Shown: positions 27,251 to 36,407, counted from the first letter of the stretch. The stretch: DNA of 38,051 bases from CAWBCI01 sp963787195 (GCA_963787195.1 CAWBCI010000067.1:1-38051), one strand, 5' to 3'. Numbers and translations are program-made. Notes: generated from the letters alone by a model not told the origin.

Positions 27251-27724
27251 ATGGGAGAAATAAAATATTATACAGAAGAGGGTCTAAAGAAATTGAAAGA
27301 TGAACTGGACTACCTGAGTTCGGTTGAAAGACCTTCTATATCAAGACAAATAGCCGAAGCACGTGACAAAGGTGACCTGTCCGAAAATGCTGAATACGAC
27401 GCTGCTAAAAATGCCCAGGGTATGCTTGAAATGAAGATAGCTAAACTCCAGGATGAGATTAGTAATGCCCGTATTATTGATGAATCGAAGATGGATACTT
27501 CAAAGGTACTGATCCTTTCAAAAGTAACCTTGAAGAACATTGCAACCGGCAAGAATATGACCTATACTCTGGTACCTGAATCAGAAGCTGATCTGAAACT
27601 TGGTAAAATCTCAGTCAGTTCCCCTATAGCCAAGGGCCTCCTTGGTAAAAAGGTAGGGGAACAAGCCGAGATAACTATTCCGGCCGGGAAAATACATTTT
27701 GAGATCATCGAAGTTTCCAGATAA
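27251..27724 (+). CDS. greA: Transcription elongation factor GreA
   Basis: 157 residues, the standard size. The N-terminal coiled-coil hairpin (about 1-78) contains YYTEEGLKKLKDELDYL and the acidic tip motif DKGDLSENAEYDAAK, whose Asp and Glu enter the polymerase channel. The C-terminal FKBP-like domain (about 82-157) has LVPESEADLKLGKISVSSPI and AKGLLGKKVGEQAEITIPAG. GreA stimulates cleavage of backtracked RNA and rescues stalled RNA polymerase. It starts just after the intrinsic terminator and ends 15 bp before the HIT-family gene, which is probably cotranscribed. Confidence 0.98.
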   Translation: MGEIKYYTEEGLKKLKDELDYLSSVERPSISRQIAEARDKGDLSENAEYDAAKNAQGMLEMKIAKLQDEISNARIIDESKMDTSKVLILSKVTLKNIATGKNMTYTLVPESEADLKLGKISVSSPIAKGLLGKKVGEQAEITIPAGKIHFEIIEVSR

Positions 27725-27739
27725 TCTAATACAGGCGCT

Positions 27740-28144
27740 ATGGCAAGTATATTTTCAAAAATCGTGAAGGGTGAAATCCCTTGTTACAAGGTGGCTGAAT
27801 CTGACGACTTCCTTGCCTTCCTGGATATCAATCCATTGGCTAAGGGACATACCCTGGTAATCCCTAAAAAAGAGATCGATTATATTTTTGATATAGAAGA
27901 TGAGATGTACATGGATTTCTTCAGCTTCGCAAAAAAAGTAGCCAGGGCAGTTGAACAGGTTGTTCCTTGTAAGCGTATCGGGATAGCTGTACTGGGCCTG
28001 GAAGTACCCCATGCCCACATACACCTGATACCTATCAATACAGTCTATGATATTGACTTTAGTAAGCCTAAATTGCAACTTACAGGTCCGGAGTTTGAAG
28101 AAATTGCAGGGAAAATCAGTGATGCGTTCAGACTTGCTGATTAA
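27740..28144 (+). CDS. HIT-family (Hint-like) nucleotide hydrolase
   Basis: 134 residues. The opening MASIFSKIVKGEIPCYKVAE and the segment FLDINPLAKGHTLVIPKKE are typical of Hint-branch proteins. The triad motif HAHIHLIPI puts the three histidines at 91, 93 and 95; His93 is the likely nucleophile of the usual HxHxH arrangement. Members hydrolyse purine nucleotide phosphoramidates or acyl-AMPs; the physiological substrate in bacteria is uncertain. It follows greA by 15 bp. Its stop codon overlaps the stop of the convergent PurF-like gene by four bases (28141-28144). Confidence 0.95.
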   Translation: MASIFSKIVKGEIPCYKVAESDDFLAFLDINPLAKGHTLVIPKKEIDYIFDIEDEMYMDFFSFAKKVARAVEQVVPCKRIGIAVLGLEVPHAHIHLIPINTVYDIDFSKPKLQLTGPEFEEIAGKISDAFRLAD

Positions 28145-30042
28145 TAGGGGCGTATGTCATTTTTTTCAATGTAATTAATGAAGGCCCGGTTTACAACTTT
28201 ATTCCCGCCTGGTGTCGGATAATTTCCGGTAAAATACCAATCACCCTTGTTTTCAGGACTGGCTTCATGCAGATCTTCAATGGTCTGATAGATAATTCTG
28301 ATATTTGCAGAAATACCTTTAGTGGTAAGCTTTTGGGCTATTTTTGCAGATATTTCTTCAGGCTTGAACGGGGCATAAATAGCTTTTACATAATTCCTGA
28401 TCTGCTCTTTGGGAAGGAATTCCTGCGCTTTACACTTATTATAAACTTCGGTAATGATATGCCCCTGGTTGCTTTCCTTGAGCAATGAAATGGCCGCACT
28501 GAATGCAATGAAATCATGCAATTTCGACATATCAATCCCATAGCAGTCAGGATATCGGATCTGGGGAGCGGAAGAAGCTATGACAATATTTTTGGGTTTC
28601 AACCTGTCCAGGATACGGATAATGCTGTGCTTTAATGTCGTTCCCCGTACGATGGAATCATCCAAAACAACCAGGTTATCTATGCCGCTTCTGACTGTTC
28701 CGTATGTGACATCATAAACATGACCTACAAGGTCGTCCCTGTCTTTGTCCTGTGTTATGAAGGTCCTTAGTTTTACATCTTTAACAGCCACGTTTTCAAT
28801 GCGCGGACGGATAGAGAATATTTCATCCAGTTCTTTCGGACTGAGTTTCCCCGGGGCCTGCATGATCTTCTCCTTCTTTATCTGATCACAGAATGTATGC
28901 AGTTCATCAACCAAACCCTGGAAAGCTACTGAAGCTGTATTCGGAATATAGGAGAAAACGGTATTTTCAAGATCATAGTCAATAGCTTCCAGTATTGCAA
29001 GAGTGAGGGATTTGCCAAGCTTTTTTCTTTCTTTATATATTTCAACATCAGTTCCCCTTGAAAAATATATCCTTTCAAAGGAACAGGATCTGCGCTCTTC
29101 CGGTTCTTTAATAACTTTTTCACTTACAGTCCCATCTCTCTTTATCACAAGTGCATGACCGGGTTTAACTTCTTTTACCGATTCGAAGGGAACGTTAAAA
29201 GCTGTCTGGATCACAGGCCTTTCCGAAGTTACAACAACAACTTCATCGTCCTGATAATAATAAGCCGGGCGTATCCCGACAGGGTCCCGCATTACAAAAG
29301 CATCGCCATGGCCTAACATTCCTGCAATGGCATAGCCACCGTCCCAGTCCTTACTTGCCCTTGAAAGTAATCCGGGTACATCCAGATTCTGAGCGATCAG
29401 GCCGGAAATCTCCCTTTTCTGGTATCCTTCCAGTTTGAATTTCTGGTAAAGCCTTTCATTTTCTTCGTCCAGGAAATGGCCGATCTTTTCAAGTACAGTA
29501 ACTGTGTCAGATGTGCCAATAGGATATTGTCCCAAATCTATAAGCAATTCGAACAACTCATCTACATTGGTCAGGTTGAAGTTTCCGGCAAGAACAAGGT
29601 TCTTGGTCTTCCAGTTATTACTGCGGATCAATGGGTGAAGGTGTTCGAATCCCTGTTTTCCGAAAGTTCCGTATCGGAGATGCCCTAAAAATAATTCACC
29701 GGAGAACTCCACGTTGTATTTGAGCCACTCAGTATCAGTCAGCAATTTCTGGCTATTCTCACCGACTTCATTGATATGATCATAAGCAGTATTGAATATA
29801 TCGATGAGGGGTGTGGCTGAATTAGAACGGATACGATCGATAAATTTGTTCCCCGGATTCAGGTCGAATTTAATACTGGCTATGCCTGCACCATCCTGGC
29901 CCCGGTTATGCTGTTTCTGCATAAGCAGGTGCAATTTTTTCAAGCCATAGAACGAAGTCCCGTATTTCGCGAGGTAAAACTCCTGAGGCTTTAGCAGCCG
30001 GATCAGTGCGATCCCGCATTCATGTTTGATCTGCTCACTCAT
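28141..30042 (-). CDS. Long amidophosphoribosyltransferase (PurF-like)
   Basis: 633 residues, clearly longer than the 470-500 of classical PurF. After an eight-residue leader the chain reads CGIALIRL, so Cys9 is the probable N-terminal nucleophile once the leader is removed. The glutaminase domain continues with QKQHNRGQDGAGIASI, FLGHLRYGTFG and NLVLAGNFNLTN. The phosphoribosyltransferase part carries VVLDDSIVRGTTLKHSI, the PRPP-binding signature, and IRYPDCYGIDMS. The reaction would make 5-phosphoribosylamine from PRPP and glutamine, the first purine step. The extra length lies mainly in the glutaminase half and in a C-terminal extension (after about 545: YNKCKAQEFLPKEQIRNYVK...). I recall long variants of this type in other Bacteroidales alongside an ordinary PurF, so a paralogue with a shifted role is possible. 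Confidence 0.9.
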   Translation of the reverse strand: MSEQIKHECGIALIRLLKPQEFYLAKYGTSFYGLKKLHLLMQKQHNRGQDGAGIASIKFDLNPGNKFIDRIRSNSATPLIDIFNTAYDHINEVGENSQKLLTDTEWLKYNVEFSGELFLGHLRYGTFGKQGFEHLHPLIRSNNWKTKNLVLAGNFNLTNVDELFELLIDLGQYPIGTSDTVTVLEKIGHFLDEENERLYQKFKLEGYQKREISGLIAQNLDVPGLLSRASKDWDGGYAIAGMLGHGDAFVMRDPVGIRPAYYYQDDEVVVVTSERPVIQTAFNVPFESVKEVKPGHALVIKRDGTVSEKVIKEPEERRSCSFERIYFSRGTDVEIYKERKKLGKSLTLAILEAIDYDLENTVFSYIPNTASVAFQGLVDELHTFCDQIKKEKIMQAPGKLSPKELDEIFSIRPRIENVAVKDVKLRTFITQDKDRDDLVGHVYDVTYGTVRSGIDNLVVLDDSIVRGTTLKHSIIRILDRLKPKNIVIASSAPQIRYPDCYGIDMSKLHDFIAFSAAISLLKESNQGHIITEVYNKCKAQEFLPKEQIRNYVKAIYAPFKPEEISAKIAQKLTTKGISANIRIIYQTIEDLHEASPENKGDWYFTGNYPTPGGNKVVNRAFINYIEKNDIRPY

Positions 30043-30070
30043 CCGTATTATCTGAATAAATCATGAGATG

Positions 30071-30078
30071 CAAAAGTA
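30071..30078 (-). promoter_or_regulatory. Bacteroidota -7 promoter box of the PurF-like gene
   Basis: The minus strand reads TACTTTTG followed by C, matching TAnnTTTG, 28 bp before the ATG at 30042. It is set back to back with the promoter box of the C69 peptidase gene in the 165-bp divergent gap. No PurR-like operator or purine riboswitch was recognised between them. Confidence 0.4.
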
Positions 30079-30170
30079 ATAGTTTTATCAGTGAGCTGGC
30101 GTCTGATTTTTTTTGATTTATCAAAAAGTATCAACTCATCAGCCCGCATACAAGGTATCGTTCAAAAACT

Positions 30171-30178
30171 TATATTTG
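30171..30178 (+). promoter_or_regulatory. Bacteroidota -7 promoter box of the C69 peptidase gene
   Basis: TATATTTG matches TAnnTTTG exactly and ends 29 bp before the ATG at 30208. It would drive the two-gene C69-M14 unit. The -33 half is not convincing. Confidence 0.4.
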
Positions 30179-30207
30179 TTTATCTGTTCACTTTTTAACT
30201 TATTCCT

Positions 30208-31803
30208 ATGAAAAAACTACAAGTGCTTTTTTTATCCATTCTTAGTATTTTAAGCTTACAGGGTTTTGCCCAGATCGATAAAAGCGACTGGGTAGACAAT
30301 ATGCCCGACGGATGTACTTCTATCACCTGTGGTAAAGATGCCACAGCCGATGGCTCAGTGATAACATCACATACCGATGATAGTCACCGGACCCGTTCTT
30401 CCATCTTTATCGAAGCTGCTAAAGATTACCCGGCCGGAGCCATGTGCGAAATTACTAAAAGAGTGCCTTGTGATACCGCTGCAATGCCCCTTTATATTTA
30501 TGAAAAAGTCGGGGAGATCCCCCAGGTAAAACATACCTATGCTTATGTAAATTCTGCCTATCCATGTCTTAATGAACATCAGCTTGGAATAGGTGAATCA
30601 ACATTCGGGGGAAGGGAAGAATTACAGTCTGATAAAGGTTTGATTGACTGTACCATGCTTTGCCGCCTGATGGTTGAAAGATGCACAACAGCTCGTGAAG
30701 CCATTAAGCTGGCCGGGGAACTCACCGCTAAATATGGTTATAATGATGCCGGTGAATGCCTCACTATTTCGGATAAGAATGAAGTATGGAATTTTGAAAT
30801 CCTTGGGCCCGGAAAAGATAAAATAGGTTCAGTTTGGGTAGCCCAAAGGGTGCCGGATGATCATATTTGTATCAATGCCAATGCCAGCCGTATCCGGAAA
30901 ATAGACCTGAAAGATACCGATCATTTTATGGCATCCCCGAATGTAATTGATCTGGCCATCCGGGAAGGCTGGGCCAAATCCAGGGAAGATTTTGAATTCT
31001 GTTATGCCTATGCACCCGAAAGCCGCACTTCATTTGCCTCCCGCAGAAGGGAATGGAGGGTCTTTGATCTCCTGGCTCCTTCACTCAAGCTGGATGCAAA
31101 TGCCGAAAATTATCCCTTCTCGGTAAAACCGGATAAAAAAGTATCAATGGCAGACCTGGTAAGTGTTTTTAAGGATTATTATGAAGGCACTCCTTACGAT
31201 ATGACCAAGAACCTGACTGTTAGCGATGAGAATGGCAAGACAGTCATCTCCCCACTTGCAAATCCGCAGATGCCCTATGATGCAAATAAGCTTTTCAAAA
31301 TCAACGGAGGATGGGACTGGCGTGGGGAACGCCCGATAGCTCGTTGGTACACCATGTACGCGACCATTATTCAAACCCGTAACTGGCTTCCCGATCAAGT
31401 CGGCGGGCTTCTCTGGCTTGCCATGGACAATGTTGCCACTTCTGTCTATATCCCGGTTTATTGCAGTATTACCGACATGCCTGCGCCCTATAAAGTCGAC
31501 GGACGGGTTACGGGCTTCAGCCGTGAATCGGCCTGGTGGGCCTTCAACCGCCTGGGCACCCTTGCCGCGCATCGCTGGGGCGATATGCGGCATGATGTGG
31601 ATGCTTTATGGCAACCCATACAGGATGAATTATTCGACAAACAAGCTACTGTCGAGAAAGAGGCCCTGGAACTCTTAAAGAAAAACCCAGCGAAGAGCGC
31701 CCAATTCCTCACAAATTATACCAACAAATGGGGCCTGGATGTGGTTGACAAAGCATGGAAAATGAGCGATTTCCTCTGGACTAAATATGATGAAAAATTC
31801 TAA
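30208..31803 (+). CDS. Secreted C69-family dipeptidase
   Basis: 531 residues with a signal peptide (about 1-22). The family signature follows at once: GCTSITCGKDATADGS (35-50), in which Cys36 corresponds to the N-terminal nucleophile of C69 peptidases, and VITSHTDDSHR. Further conserved parts are QLGIGESTFGGREEL, CTTAREAIKLAGELTAKYGY, EVWNFEILGPG and, late in the chain, the Trp-rich region AWWAFNRLGTLAAHRW. C69 enzymes are Ntn-hydrolases that cleave dipeptides. Here the residues before Cys36 must be removed by processing to free its amino group. The next gene, an M14 carboxypeptidase, begins 10 bp later, so the two secreted enzymes are an operon for peptide breakdown. Confidence 0.93.
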   Translation: MKKLQVLFLSILSILSLQGFAQIDKSDWVDNMPDGCTSITCGKDATADGSVITSHTDDSHRTRSSIFIEAAKDYPAGAMCEITKRVPCDTAAMPLYIYEKVGEIPQVKHTYAYVNSAYPCLNEHQLGIGESTFGGREELQSDKGLIDCTMLCRLMVERCTTAREAIKLAGELTAKYGYNDAGECLTISDKNEVWNFEILGPGKDKIGSVWVAQRVPDDHICINANASRIRKIDLKDTDHFMASPNVIDLAIREGWAKSREDFEFCYAYAPESRTSFASRRREWRVFDLLAPSLKLDANAENYPFSVKPDKKVSMADLVSVFKDYYEGTPYDMTKNLTVSDENGKTVISPLANPQMPYDANKLFKINGGWDWRGERPIARWYTMYATIIQTRNWLPDQVGGLLWLAMDNVATSVYIPVYCSITDMPAPYKVDGRVTGFSRESAWWAFNRLGTLAAHRWGDMRHDVDALWQPIQDELFDKQATVEKEALELLKKNPAKSAQFLTNYTNKWGLDVVDKAWKMSDFLWTKYDEKF

Positions 31804-31813
31804 TTAAAATTTC

Positions 31814-34444
31814 ATGAAAATAAGAACCGTACTTCTTGCAATCGCACTTTGGTCGCTCTCAATTATTTGCCAGGGACAGGTCACAACCCCAAAAGACTTT
31901 TTCGGATTCCAGCCGGGCACTGACGGGAAGCTTTTCAATTATGAAATGCTGATCTCTTACCTGCAAAAACTTGAAACCGAATCTCCTATGATCAAGATGT
32001 TTGAGATAGGCGAATCACCCATGGGGAAAAAGATGTACGTGGTTTGCATTTCTGCGGCTGATAATTTAGAAAGACTTGGAGATCTGAAAAATTATAACCG
32101 TGATCTGGCGCTAAATCCGAACATTGCTGACGAAGATCTGGAATGGATGATACCGGATGGTAAAGTATTTTTTCTGGCTACCCTTTCCATGCATTCCAAC
32201 GAGGTCGGTCCATCTCAGTCTGCTCCCCTGATCGCTTACAAACTTTTAACAAGCACCGATCCAAATGTAAAATCCTGGCTGTTTAATGTGGTTTATATGA
32301 TGGTCCCCAATCATAATCCTGACGGGATGGATATGGTGGTGGATTATTATGAAAAGACTAAAGACACTCCTTATGATGGCAGCTTCATGCCAGGTATTTA
32401 CAATAAGTATGTGGGACATGATAATAACCGGGATTTTGTGAACCTGACACAATCGGATACCCGCGCCATTGCTGCCTTATTCAGCCAGGATTGGTTTCCC
32501 CAGGTGATGATAGAGAAACATCAGATGGGAGCCAGCGGGGTGCGTTATTTCATTCCTCCTCCCCATGATCCTATTGCCGAAAACGTGGATGCTGAGCTTT
32601 GGAACTGGATAGGGCTTTTTGGTTCGAATATGCAGAAGGATATGACTGCCGACGGATTAAAGGGCATAGCCCAGCAATATCTCTTCGATGACTACTGGCC
32701 CGGCTCCACAGAGACCTGCATCTGGATGAATATGATAGGAATGCTTACCGAAGGGGCTTCATGCAAGGTTGCCACTCCGGTTTATATAGAACCGAATGAA
32801 CTTACAGTTGGAGGGAAAGGACTTTCAGAGTATAAAAAGAGTATCAATATGCCGGAACCCTGGCCGGGTGGCTGGTGGCATTTAAGCGACATAGTGCAGT
32901 ATGAAATTTCAAGTACTATGTCCATCATTAAAACCTGCTCTGATAATAAGAATGAAATTCTGAAGTTCAGAAATGACCTATGCCGGAAAGAGGTGAAAAA
33001 GGGACTGACCGAAGCCCCTTATTATTTTGTGATGCCTGATAAGCAACATGACCGGAGTGAATTAACCCATCTGGTGAACCTGCTTTTAATGCATGGAATA
33101 TATGTTTACAAGGCGACACAGCCCTTTGAACTGGACGGGAAACAAGTCCAGGTAAATGATGTTGTAGTGCCGCTTTCACAACCCTTCAGGGCTTTTGTGA
33201 AGGAAATCATGGAAAGTCAGACCTACCCTTTACGTCATTATACACCCGGTGGAGAAATCATGAAACCCTATGATATCACAAGCTGGTCACTTCCATTGCA
33301 TAATGGCGTGAAATCATATGAGATTAACGAATACAGGGATATTTCTTCTTCCTTACAGCCGATCAGGGGGGAATATAATTTGAAGGAAGGATTGATGACT
33401 GAATTCTGGGGACTTGGATTTTCCGTAAATAATAATGAAAGTTTTAAGGCTGCTTTTCTGGCAAAAGAACTGGGGTTCAGGGTCGACCGGACAGAGGAAG
33501 CCATCACGATAAATAATCAGCTCCTGCCTGCGGGGAGTTTCCTGGTCTACGGTGCTGCAAAGCAGGAAAACTGGGGGAAATTATACAAAGAGCTTAGCCT
33601 TGATCCGGTTTATCTGAATGCTAAAGCGGATGTGAAGAGCAGTGAATTTACAGTTCCAAGGATAGCATTGGTGGAAACCTATTTTCATGATATGAACGCC
33701 GGCTGGACCCGTTATCTCTTCGACCAATATCATATTCCATTTAAGGTTTTACACCCGGGTGACTTTGAGAAAGCCCAATTACAGCAGAACTTCGATGTGA
33801 TAATCTTGCCGGGTTCCAATAAAGACATCCTTAAAAATGGAAAATATAAGTCCGGCAAAGATGAATATGCAGTTCCCTCATATCCTCCCGAATATACAAA
33901 AGGTATGGGGGATAAAGGTTTTGAGAACCTTTTGAAATTCATCAACACAGGCGGGACCGTCCTTTCCTGGGGCAATTCCACAGAGCTCTTTTTCGGCCCC
34001 TTGAAAATCAAATTAAATGAAAATGAGAATGAGGAATTTGAATTTCCGGTTTATGATATGTCGAAGAGTTTAAAGGATCTCTATTGTCCCGGATCATTCG
34101 TTTCAATGGATTTACGTTCCGGTAACGGGATAACACTCGGAATGCCTTCTTCAACCGGAATTTTCTTCCGTGGAAAGCCTGTCTTCGATACCAGTATTCC
34201 AAATTTTGATACAGACCGGCGCATGATAGGGGAGTTCCCGGAGAAAAATATTTTGCTGAGCGGATATATCAAAAACGGGGATCAGCTTGCAGAAAAAACC
34301 TGCCTGGTATGGCTGCGAAAAGCCAAAGGACAGCTCGTACTCTTTGCCTTTGATCCGCTTTTCAGGGCTTCAACAGGTGCCGATTACAAGCTTCTTTTTA
34401 ATTCGATATTGCTGAAGCCGGGGGATGTCGTTCCCGTCAAATAA
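31814..34444 (+). CDS. Secreted M14-family zinc carboxypeptidase with a GATase-like C-terminal domain
   Basis: 876 residues with a signal peptide (about 1-22). The M14 zinc site is visible: His127 and Glu130 in MHSNEVG and His236 in IEKHQMG. NRDFVNLTQSD carries a substrate-binding Arg (206), and MIGMLTEGAS carries Glu313, the likely general base. The remaining 500 residues are beta-rich. A segment near 650-730 (FDVIILPGSNKDIL, GFENLLKFINTGGTVLSWGNSTELFF) looks like the class I glutamine-amidotransferase-like flavodoxin fold often appended to large Bacteroidota M14 proteins, without an obvious catalytic Cys. It should remove C-terminal residues from peptides in the periplasm or outside. Tightly coupled to the C69 gene; its stop is 5 bp from the stop of the convergent thioredoxin-like gene. 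Confidence 0.92.
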   Translation: MKIRTVLLAIALWSLSIICQGQVTTPKDFFGFQPGTDGKLFNYEMLISYLQKLETESPMIKMFEIGESPMGKKMYVVCISAADNLERLGDLKNYNRDLALNPNIADEDLEWMIPDGKVFFLATLSMHSNEVGPSQSAPLIAYKLLTSTDPNVKSWLFNVVYMMVPNHNPDGMDMVVDYYEKTKDTPYDGSFMPGIYNKYVGHDNNRDFVNLTQSDTRAIAALFSQDWFPQVMIEKHQMGASGVRYFIPPPHDPIAENVDAELWNWIGLFGSNMQKDMTADGLKGIAQQYLFDDYWPGSTETCIWMNMIGMLTEGASCKVATPVYIEPNELTVGGKGLSEYKKSINMPEPWPGGWWHLSDIVQYEISSTMSIIKTCSDNKNEILKFRNDLCRKEVKKGLTEAPYYFVMPDKQHDRSELTHLVNLLLMHGIYVYKATQPFELDGKQVQVNDVVVPLSQPFRAFVKEIMESQTYPLRHYTPGGEIMKPYDITSWSLPLHNGVKSYEINEYRDISSSLQPIRGEYNLKEGLMTEFWGLGFSVNNNESFKAAFLAKELGFRVDRTEEAITINNQLLPAGSFLVYGAAKQENWGKLYKELSLDPVYLNAKADVKSSEFTVPRIALVETYFHDMNAGWTRYLFDQYHIPFKVLHPGDFEKAQLQQNFDVIILPGSNKDILKNGKYKSGKDEYAVPSYPPEYTKGMGDKGFENLLKFINTGGTVLSWGNSTELFFGPLKIKLNENENEEFEFPVYDMSKSLKDLYCPGSFVSMDLRSGNGITLGMPSSTGIFFRGKPVFDTSIPNFDTDRRMIGEFPEKNILLSGYIKNGDQLAEKTCLVWLRKAKGQLVLFAFDPLFRASTGADYKLLFNSILLKPGDVVPVK

Positions 34445-34449
34445 GATAT

Positions 34450-34944
34450 TTACTTGAGATAGCTCTTGGGATCAAGTGCTGTGGGGGTCCAGTTCTTCAG
34501 GAAGCCCATGACCTTCTTTTTATCGTATGAGGGGCCGTCTTCCAGCAATCCGCTGTCCTGGGTATGAATGCGCTTCCCGTCAGAGTTCAGAACGACAAAT
34601 ACCGGGAAACCGAAGCGCTGGGGATATCCCAGTTCAGCCAGTAATTCCTTATTCGGGTGTTGTTTGTCGTAATTCACCATTACCCATATATAATCAGCTT
34701 TTATAAGTGAATCGATCTGCGGATCATCATTGATATAAGCATGAAATTTTACGCACCAGGGGCACCAGTTCCCGCCTATCATCAGGATGACATTCTTATG
34801 CTGCTCCTTCGCCTGTGCGACAGCAGCCTTGATATCGGCATGCGCATCCGCATCCGGGTTATAGATATGAACTTCCTTGTTCTGGGCAGAAATATATAGC
34901 AGGCTGAAAAAGAATAAGCCAAGAGTTAATGCAAGTTTTTTCAT
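34450..34944 (-). CDS. Exported thioredoxin-fold protein with a CPWC active site
   Basis: 164 residues with a signal peptide (about 1-20), so periplasmic. VILMIGGNWCPWCVKFHAY (52-70) contains the redox motif CPWC, Cys61 and Cys64. YIWVMVNYDK and FGFPVFVVLNSDGKRIHTQDSG, with the cis-Pro strand, complete a thioredoxin fold. The C-terminus (KKKVMGFLKNW) is the final helix. It resembles the DUF255/thioredoxin_7-type periplasmic proteins. It likely reduces or forms disulfides in envelope proteins. A weak -7-like TATCTTCG lies at 34963-34970 on the minus strand. It ends 5 bp from the M14 gene in convergent orientation. Confidence 0.92.
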   Translation of the reverse strand: MKKLALTLGLFFFSLLYISAQNKEVHIYNPDADAHADIKAAVAQAKEQHKNVILMIGGNWCPWCVKFHAYINDDPQIDSLIKADYIWVMVNYDKQHPNKELLAELGYPQRFGFPVFVVLNSDGKRIHTQDSGLLEDGPSYDKKKVMGFLKNWTPTALDPKSYLK

Positions 34945-34980
34945 AGTTAGAAATTTAGGATGCGAAGATAGTGAAAAAGG

Positions 34981-35008
34981 AGTGGGTAGTGAATAGTGAG
35001 GAGTTGTT
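34981..35008 (+). repeat. Outer left heptamer array (AGTGNNT type)
   Basis: Four successive 7-bp units: AGTGGGT, AGTGAAT, AGTGAGG, AGTTGTT. The same type of array in reverse orientation lies at 36557-36620, on the far side of the T9SS propeller gene. Confidence 0.5.
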
Positions 35009-35035
35009 TAGGAGTGGAAAAAATCAATATAGTTA

Positions 35036-35092
35036 CCCTTCTCCGTTGCGGAGAAAGCCTGTCCCGCTTTTTGCGGGAGGCTGGGGATGAGG
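35036..35092. repeat. Composite double-hairpin element
   Basis: TTCTCCG (35039-35045) pairs with CGGAGAA (35049-35055). Next, AGCC plus TCCCGC (35056-35059 and 35062-35067) pairs with GCGGGA plus GGCT (35073-35082) around TTTTT. The tail GGGGATGAGGTCA follows. On the minus strand it begins TGACCTCATCCCCAGCC, a pattern I recall from small interspersed palindromic elements in several phyla. It may also act as a terminator for the leftward T9SS gene. Confidence 0.5.
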
Positions 35093-35094
35093 TC

Positions 35095-35129
35095 ATATTG
35101 GGTATTGGATATTAGGTATTGGTTATTGG
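35095..35129 (+). repeat. Inner left heptamer array (RTATTGG type)
   Basis: Five exact-length tandem 7-bp units: ATATTGG, GTATTGG, ATATTAG, GTATTGG, TTATTGG. It ends 24 bp from the stop of the T9SS propeller gene. Its mirror image lies at 36482-36509. Confidence 0.7.
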
Positions 35130-35153
35130 TTAATTATTAAAATGAATATGAGG

Positions 35154-36407
35154 CTATTTTTTTTGAAACTGCAAAGTTTCAAAATGATTTTCAGAATAAA
35201 TTTGAAGGATGTATGAACCTGAATTTAAAGAATTAGTTATAATAGGTTGAGGATTAGACAGTATAGGAGTTTCTGTATAAATTATCCTTCCGGAAATTGA
35301 ATAAATTTTGAAGTAAGTATTATAATGCTGTGGATTTTCAGTTGAGAGATAGATATAATCAGAGCATGGGTTTGGATAGAGCAAGGATAAGGTGTTGTTT
35401 GATGGATATGAACTTACCTTGGTTATTGGATTAACTGATTGAAATAATTGATGCCCGTACGTTGCATCCGAAATCACAAACAGATGACCTGAATTAGAGA
35501 TTTCAATACTTTGAATGTGTTTGTTTGTCAGACCTGTTTCATCCAGCGTGTCCCAGGATTGACCAAGGTCTTCAGACTTGAATATGCCTTTCGTAGATGA
35601 TAAGGAAGCATCAGAACCCACATAAATATTGTCTAAACTATCAATAGCCAGTGCTATAGCATCAATATTCCCAAAAACTGTATCCCAGGAGATACCATTG
35701 TCGAAAGATCTGAATAGACCAAATAAAGGACAACCAACAAAAATAGTGTTCTGAGAAGTTGTTTCTATGGTAGATACACCAATACCGTGAAAAGATGGGT
35801 TTTGCCATTCATAGCCATCATATGAAATGTAGAACCCTCCATTATCAGGCCATGTAAAATCCTGACTTACTGCATAAATCTCACCATTTGGACCAAATGC
35901 GAAATCATTAAACACCTCGGAATTATGGGTACAAAGAGATGTATCCCAGGTGGCGCCATTGTCGGAGGAATGAAAAATATAGCCCCATGTACCAACCCAT
36001 AAACCATTATTATTATCTATTTCCAATGAAACCAGATTGTCATCAAAAAAGAAGCACTCTGTCCAGTCATCACCTCCATTTGTCGACTTATATACATAAA
36101 GTGTTGTTGCAAAATAAATTACTCCTAAAGAGTTTATCTCAATATCGAAAACTCTCCAATCTATTGGGCCTTTGCATTCCCAATTGGAAAAGGAATAATC
36201 ATTCTTATAGATACCTCCGGTAGGGTAATTACCACCAATTAAGATATAATCACTATTAGAGACGTTTTGTGATATTATTTCGATACTATCAGGATATTGT
36301 ATTTCGGTCCAAAAATCCTGTGAATATATTTGAACAGAGATCAATACCAGGATAAGGCTTATTAAGAAAAATTTAAGAGAAATTTTTAAGACCTTAGGCA
36401 TTGTCAT
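35154..36407 (-). CDS. T9SS-sorted beta-propeller (BNR/sortilin-like) surface protein
   Basis: 417 residues. A signal peptide (about 10-30: LKFFLISLILVLISVQIYSQ) is followed by repeated units with short Asp-box-like motifs: STNGGDDWTECF, SSDNGATWDTSL, SYDGYEWQNPS, SFDNGISWDTVF and SEDLGQSWDTLD. These form a BNR or photosystem II assembly factor-like propeller (about 35-330). The last 75 residues (SLLYPNPCSDYIYLST, FKIYSISGRIIYTET, NSLNSGSYILQIYSEN, LQFQKK) are a type A T9SS sorting domain, so the protein is exported to the surface. The gene is visibly more AT-rich than its neighbours and is framed by mirror-image 7-bp repeat arrays, suggesting an acquired or mobile segment. Its ligand is unknown. 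Confidence 0.88.
   Translation of the reverse strand: MTMPKVLKISLKFFLISLILVLISVQIYSQDFWTEIQYPDSIEIISQNVSNSDYILIGGNYPTGGIYKNDYSFSNWECKGPIDWRVFDIEINSLGVIYFATTLYVYKSTNGGDDWTECFFFDDNLVSLEIDNNNGLWVGTWGYIFHSSDNGATWDTSLCTHNSEVFNDFAFGPNGEIYAVSQDFTWPDNGGFYISYDGYEWQNPSFHGIGVSTIETTSQNTIFVGCPLFGLFRSFDNGISWDTVFGNIDAIALAIDSLDNIYVGSDASLSSTKGIFKSEDLGQSWDTLDETGLTNKHIQSIEISNSGHLFVISDATYGHQLFQSVNPITKVSSYPSNNTLSLLYPNPCSDYIYLSTENPQHYNTYFKIYSISGRIIYTETPILSNPQPIITNSLNSGSYILQIYSENHFETLQFQKK

Noticed and set aside
35095..35129. CRISPR-like array
   Set aside because: The 7-bp units abut with no spacers, and no cas genes are present.
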